From the NCBI GenBank assembly GCA_902571425.1, contig CACGBZ010000011.1:1-39715 (forward strand): 39,715 nt of DNA, given 5' to 3'. The DNA is from an uncultured Pelagibacteraceae bacterium (lineage in GTDB: Bacteria > Pseudomonadota > Alphaproteobacteria > Pelagibacterales > Pelagibacteraceae). Positions 36,322 through 39,715 of the stretch are shown piece by piece (the first letter of the stretch is position 1; each line of letters begins with the position of its first letter). Both the position numbers and the translations under genes were made by a program. The notes under the pieces are model-generated. The model was not told the DNA's origin. It worked only from the letters and a program-made list of their open reading frames with translations, and searched no databases.

Positions 36322-36874
36322 AATTTTTATTAAAATACTGATTTTGTTTTTTTTAATTACTAATCAATCAATAGCTGAGGAGAATATAATGATATTAAAG
36401 TTAAAAGATGGTGATGTTAAAATTGAATTATTCGAAGATGTTGCACCAAATCATGTAAAAAGAATTAAGGAATTAGCAGATAGTGGTAAATACGATAACG
36501 TTGTTTTTCACCGAGTTATTGATGGGTTTATGGCTCAAACAGGAGATGTAAAATTTGGTAATTCAGAGTCTAAAGATTTTGATCTTAGAAGAGCAGGTAT
36601 GGGTGGTTCGGACTTTCCCGATTTAAAACAAGAATTTAATAGTTTGCCACATGATAGAGGAACTTTATCAATGGCAAGAGCTCAAGACCCTGATAGTGCA
36701 AACAGTCAATTCTTTATTTGTTTTCAGCCAGCTCCTTTTTTAGATCGACAATATACAGTTTTTGGAAAAGTAATAGAAGGAATGGAATTTGTTGATAAAA
36801 TCAAAAGAGGCGACCAAAACAATAATGGTGCTGTTACAGACCCAGATAAAATTATTAGCTTCAAATCTCAATAA
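36314..36874 (+). CDS. Periplasmic cyclophilin-type peptidyl-prolyl isomerase
   Basis: A cyclophilin that speeds proline isomerisation during folding. An N-terminal signal peptide (about 1-21, ILILFFLITNQSIA) marks it as exported, unlike PpiB. The fold motifs FHRVIDGFMAQTGD, MARAQDPDSANSQFFICF and FGKVIEGMEFVD are complete, with the catalytic Arg in FHRV. The 186 residues fit a signal peptide plus one domain. It lies 8 nt before tgt. Confidence 0.93.
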   Translation: MNKIFIKILILFFLITNQSIAEENIMILKLKDGDVKIELFEDVAPNHVKRIKELADSGKYDNVVFHRVIDGFMAQTGDVKFGNSESKDFDLRRAGMGGSDFPDLKQEFNSLPHDRGTLSMARAQDPDSANSQFFICFQPAPFLDRQYTVFGKVIEGMEFVDKIKRGDQNNNGAVTDPDKIISFKSQ

Positions 36875-36882
36875 TTTTTTTA

Positions 36883-37995
36883 ATGGCATTAAAAAAATTT
36901 GCCTTTAACGTTTTAAAAAAAGATAAATTTGCTAGGTGTGGTTTAATAGAGACCCATCGTGGAAATATACACACTCCAGCATTTATGCCTGTTGGAACAC
37001 AAGCTACAGTAAAAGCCTGTACGATAGATGATATAAAAAAAACTGGATCAGAAATAATACTTTCAAATACATATCACTTAATGATACGTCCAGGTGTTGA
37101 AAGAATTAAATCTGCTGGTGGTCTACATGAATTTATGAATTGTGATTTACCTATTTTAACTGACTCTGGTGGATTTCAAGTTATGTCATTGTCAAAATTA
37201 AATAAAATTGACAGAGAGAAGGGCGCTATATTTAACTCTCATGTTGATGGAAAAAAATTTTACTTAAGTCCCGAAGAGAGCATACGGATTCAGTTGGGTT
37301 TAAATTCTGATATTGTGATGATCATGGATGAGTGCCCAAAAAAAACTAATGATTATAATGTAATAAATAAATCTATGGATTTATCACTTTACTGGGCAGA
37401 AAGATCTAAAGTGGCATTTGGAAATAATCCACATAAAGCTTTATTTGGTATAGTACAAGGAGGTCTTTTTAAAGATTTAAGATTAAAATCTCTTCAAGAG
37501 TTAATTAAAATTGGTTTTGATGGTTATGCTCTCGGAGGATTAGCTGTTGGAGAAACTCAACATGAAATGTTTAACGTTTTAGATGATATTAAGGAAAACT
37601 TACCTATTGAAAAACCACATTACTTAATGGGTGTTGGAACGCCATCAGATATTTTGGGTGCTGTAAAAAGAGGTATAGATATGTTTGACTGTGTATTGCC
37701 AACCAGATCTGGTAGAACAGGTTTAGCTTTTACATGGCAGGGTAGAATCAATATTAAAAATAATAAATATAAAAATGACAATACACCACTTGATCCATAT
37801 TGTGAAAATCTTAATTTAAATAAATATTCAAAAAATTATTTAAATCACTTATTTAATACTAATGAAATTCTAGCCTCAATGTTACTGACACTACATAATA
37901 TTAATTTTTATCAAGAATTAATGGCCTTAATCAGAAAAAATATTAACGAAGGCACTTTTGATCAATTTCATGATAAATACATTGATAAGTTGTAG
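36883..37995 (+). CDS. tgt: tRNA-guanine transglycosylase lacking part of its zinc site
   Basis: Exchanges guanine for preQ1 at the wobble position of tRNAs with GUN anticodons. Substrate and catalytic residues are present: Asp94 in LTDSGGFQVMS and nucleophile Asp269 in MFDCVLPTR. The zinc site is degraded. The E. coli ligands Cys302, Cys304, Cys307 and His333 align without gaps to Cys307, Asn309, Leu312 and His338, so two of four are lost. The 370-residue length is otherwise normal. The segment NARNG after the nucleophile is SGRTG here. It may fold without zinc. It lies 84 nt upstream of tRNA-Lys, which is not a substrate of the enzyme. Confidence 0.92.
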   Translation: MALKKFAFNVLKKDKFARCGLIETHRGNIHTPAFMPVGTQATVKACTIDDIKKTGSEIILSNTYHLMIRPGVERIKSAGGLHEFMNCDLPILTDSGGFQVMSLSKLNKIDREKGAIFNSHVDGKKFYLSPEESIRIQLGLNSDIVMIMDECPKKTNDYNVINKSMDLSLYWAERSKVAFGNNPHKALFGIVQGGLFKDLRLKSLQELIKIGFDGYALGGLAVGETQHEMFNVLDDIKENLPIEKPHYLMGVGTPSDILGAVKRGIDMFDCVLPTRSGRTGLAFTWQGRINIKNNKYKNDNTPLDPYCENLNLNKYSKNYLNHLFNTNEILASMLLTLHNINFYQELMALIRKNINEGTFDQFHDKYIDKL

Positions 37996-38025
37996 AAGCT
38001 TTATAGATTTGGTTAAAATTGACAT

Positions 38026-38053
38026 TTGAAAAAAAATAATAATTCTGTATATA
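38026..38053 (+). promoter_or_regulatory. Promoter for tRNA-Lys
   Basis: TTGAAA (38026-38031) and TATATA (38048-38053) are separated by 16 nt, and the tRNA begins 26 nt further on. A perfect TTGACA at 38019-38024 is nearby but 23 nt from the -10, too far to pair with it. Confidence 0.55.
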
Positions 38054-38079
38054 ACAACTATTCAATTTGAATAATTTGG

Positions 38080-38155
<76 letters not shown>

Positions 38156-38164
38156 CTAATTCAA

Positions 38165-38992
38165 TTAACTTAAATTAATTGGTGGATAATCTAAAATAAC
38201 TTCATTCATCCATTCATTAAGTTGCTTTATTCTTGTGTCTGATGAAGGGTGAGTACTCATAAATTGAGGTGGCTCCTTACCTTTATTAAATTCTTTCATT
38301 CTTTCCCAAATTTTAACTGTTTCTCTAATATCATAACCAGATAAAGATGAAAAAATCATACCTAAATAATCAGCTTCACTTTCTTGTTTTCTATTGAATG
38401 GATTCATAATTCCTAATTGAGCCAGCATACCAACCGTATCCATACCTGTTGTTCTATTAATGTCAGATAATATACCTCCACTTGCTATATCTATTATTCT
38501 AGCCCCTGTATTTAACAAAACACCTCTGCTAGCTCTCTCAACTGAATGTTTTGCTACTGCATGAGCAACTTCATGACCCATCACCGCAGCTAATCCATTT
38601 TGATTTTTGGTAACATCTAATATACCTGTATAAACTGCTATTTTACCACCTGGCATACACCATGCATTTCTAACTTTTTTATTATCGATTAAAATATATT
38701 CCCAATCAAAATTTACTGTTGGATCTTCCAAATTGGATCTATAAAAATATTCACTAATCGAATCTTCCATTTTTTTACCAATTTCTTTTATTTCATTTAA
38801 TGTTTTTAAATCATCGCTCATCTTTTCTTTTTCTTTAACTTTTTCATAAATTTGAGCTGCCTGCGCATTTAATTTAGCTTCAGGTATAATTTTTAATTGT
38901 TTTCGATCAGTTATTGGAGCAGTTGAACAAGAGTGCAAAAGTATACTTCCACATCCACAACCTATATATGTCAAAAATTTTCTTCTATCCAT
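38165..38992 (-). CDS. M48-family metalloprotease, likely Tat-exported lipoprotein
   Basis: A zinc protease related to the BepA/LoiP quality-control proteases of the outer membrane. The zinc motif HEVAH lies at 140-144 and the third-ligand region ESEAD at 204-208. The N-terminus DRRKFLTYIG carries a twin-arginine motif, followed by a hydrophobic stretch and a lipobox-like LLHSC ending at Cys22. Together these suggest a lipoprotein exported folded through Tat. The length of 275 residues is typical. It is a single gene ending 10 nt after tRNA-Lys in convergent orientation. Confidence 0.88.
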   Translation of the reverse strand: MDRRKFLTYIGCGCGSILLHSCSTAPITDRKQLKIIPEAKLNAQAAQIYEKVKEKEKMSDDLKTLNEIKEIGKKMEDSISEYFYRSNLEDPTVNFDWEYILIDNKKVRNAWCMPGGKIAVYTGILDVTKNQNGLAAVMGHEVAHAVAKHSVERASRGVLLNTGARIIDIASGGILSDINRTTGMDTVGMLAQLGIMNPFNRKQESEADYLGMIFSSLSGYDIRETVKIWERMKEFNKGKEPPQFMSTHPSSDTRIKQLNEWMNEVILDYPPINLS

Positions 38993-39023
38993 AACTACCT
39001 AAAATTGATAATAGTATTTTAAC

Positions 39024-39101
39024 ATGAATCTTAATAACAAAATTTTAATTGTATTATTTACCATTGCAATTGTTTTTGTTATATACGCTAGTTATAGTTA
39101 A
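39024..39101 (+). CDS. Tiny single-helix membrane ORF (25 residues)
   Basis: An ATG-to-TAA frame whose product is a polar start (MNLNNK) followed by one continuous hydrophobic helix ending in YASYS. It fills the gap between the M48 gene and the DUF502 gene and ends 8 nt before the latter's ATG. It has no clear ribosome site. It could be a real microprotein or a leader; coding status is uncertain. Confidence 0.35.
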   Translation: MNLNNKILIVLFTIAIVFVIYASYS

Positions 39102-39109
39102 TTTTAAAT

Positions 39110-39715
39110 ATGGCAAAAAAGGGCACAAAAAAATCTTTTTCATTAACATTAAGGAATTATTTTATTACTGGTGTTGTTGTTTTAATACCAATTGGTTTTA
39201 CACTCTATTTAACTAAAATTTTAATAGGTATTTCATCAAATTTAATTCCTAAAAATATTAATCCAAATAGTTATTTGCCATTTAATATTCCTGGAGTTGA
39301 AATTATTATTTCAATATTATTAATAACCATTGTTGGCGGACTTTCATTATCATTTTTTGGAAGACGAATTCTTAAACTGATAGATGATTTATTTAAAAGA
39401 ATTCCATTTTTAAGAACAGTTTATTCTGCGATCGTTCAAATGACAGAAACTTTTTCAAAAAAAGATGATGGAAAAAAAAGTGTAGTTTTAATTGAATATC
39501 CAAGAAAAGGAGTTTGGGCTGTTGGTTTTGCTACGAAAGAAAACAAAGGGGAAATGGCCCAAAAAACTGGTAAGAATTTAATTAACGTTTTTGTACCAAC
39601 AACTCCAAATCCAACTAGTGGTTTTTTATTAATGTTTCCTATAGAGGATGTTATTTACTTAAATATGTCGTTTGAGGAGGCATCTAAGTTTATAGTTTCA
39701 GCAGGAACCTCTACT
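39110..39715 (+). CDS. DUF502 family membrane protein, cut by the window end
   Basis: The first 202 residues of a DUF502 protein. Two helices (about 15-40 and 60-85) are followed by the family's RIPFLRTVYSAIVQMTETF segment and the VFVPTTPNPTSGFLLMFP motif. The function of DUF502 proteins is not established. The gene runs off the 3' edge, probably by only a few tens of residues judged from family size. Confidence 0.88.
   Translation, partial: MAKKGTKKSFSLTLRNYFITGVVVLIPIGFTLYLTKILIGISSNLIPKNINPNSYLPFNIPGVEIIISILLITIVGGLSLSFFGRRILKLIDDLFKRIPFLRTVYSAIVQMTETFSKKDDGKKSVVLIEYPRKGVWAVGFATKENKGEMAQKTGKNLINVFVPTTPNPTSGFLLMFPIEDVIYLNMSFEEASKFIVSAGTST

Noticed and set aside
38019..38024. Perfect TTGACA as -35 box of tRNA-Lys
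   Set aside because: It is 23 nt from the best -10 hexamer. TTGAAA at 38026 pairs at a normal 16-nt spacing.

Overview
The window looks like a chromosomal piece of a SAR11 (Pelagibacterales) alphaproteobacterium. The basis is very low GC (about 30% by eye), tightly packed genes with 1-20 nt overlaps, no gene-free stretch over 300 bases, small versions of standard proteins, and the alphaproteobacterial order dgt-argS-nagZ-scpAB-tatABC-serS-yajC-secDF. The assignment rests on this overall picture, not on a database match.

Layout. (1) 55-4710: a tight operon for phosphonate synthesis, made of PEP mutase with an N-terminal cytidylyltransferase domain, phosphonopyruvate decarboxylase and an Fe-ADH-type phosphonoacetaldehyde reductase. 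It runs straight into the phosphate sensor kinase phoR. (2) 4731-10756: pstS with its own promoter and a strong terminator, then pstC-pstA-pstB-phoU-phoB. (3) 10745-12046, minus strand: a small membrane protein, a thioredoxin-type arsenate reductase and an AqpS-like aquaporin. (4) 12103-12984, minus: a PhyH-family oxygenase. (5) 13117-17270: a zinc-uptake locus with znuA divergent from znuC-znuB-zur plus an Ldh2-family dehydrogenase. (6) 17262-18355, minus: erpA-xthA. (7) 18406-29198: a long housekeeping directon ending in yajC-secD-secF. (8) 29200-32704, minus: a PuuD-like membrane protein and uvrA. (9) 32793-38155: ssb, gyrA, coaD, a periplasmic cyclophilin, tgt and tRNA-Lys(UUU). (10) The end holds a Tat-type M48 protease, a 25-residue membrane ORF and a DUF502 protein cut by the window edge.

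The most notable signal is regulatory. Three promoters share one architecture: two 7-nt half-sites (TTGTAAC-like) separated by 4 nt, then exactly 10 nt, then a -10 box. They precede pstS, pstC and, on the other strand, the arsenic operon. I read them as PhoB boxes. This would put arsenate reduction and arsenite release under the same phosphate-starvation control as the Pst transporter through which arsenate probably enters. The phosphonate genes and phoR form a separate transcript whose control region lies mostly outside the window.

The zinc locus has two adjacent Zur-type palindromes in its 71-bp divergent promoter and a ZnuA whose His/Asp loop is built from 45-nt tandem repeats. Tgt, elsewhere in the window, has lost two of its four zinc ligands, which suggests a zinc-sparing lifestyle. 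All functions are inferred from sequence motifs and gene context.
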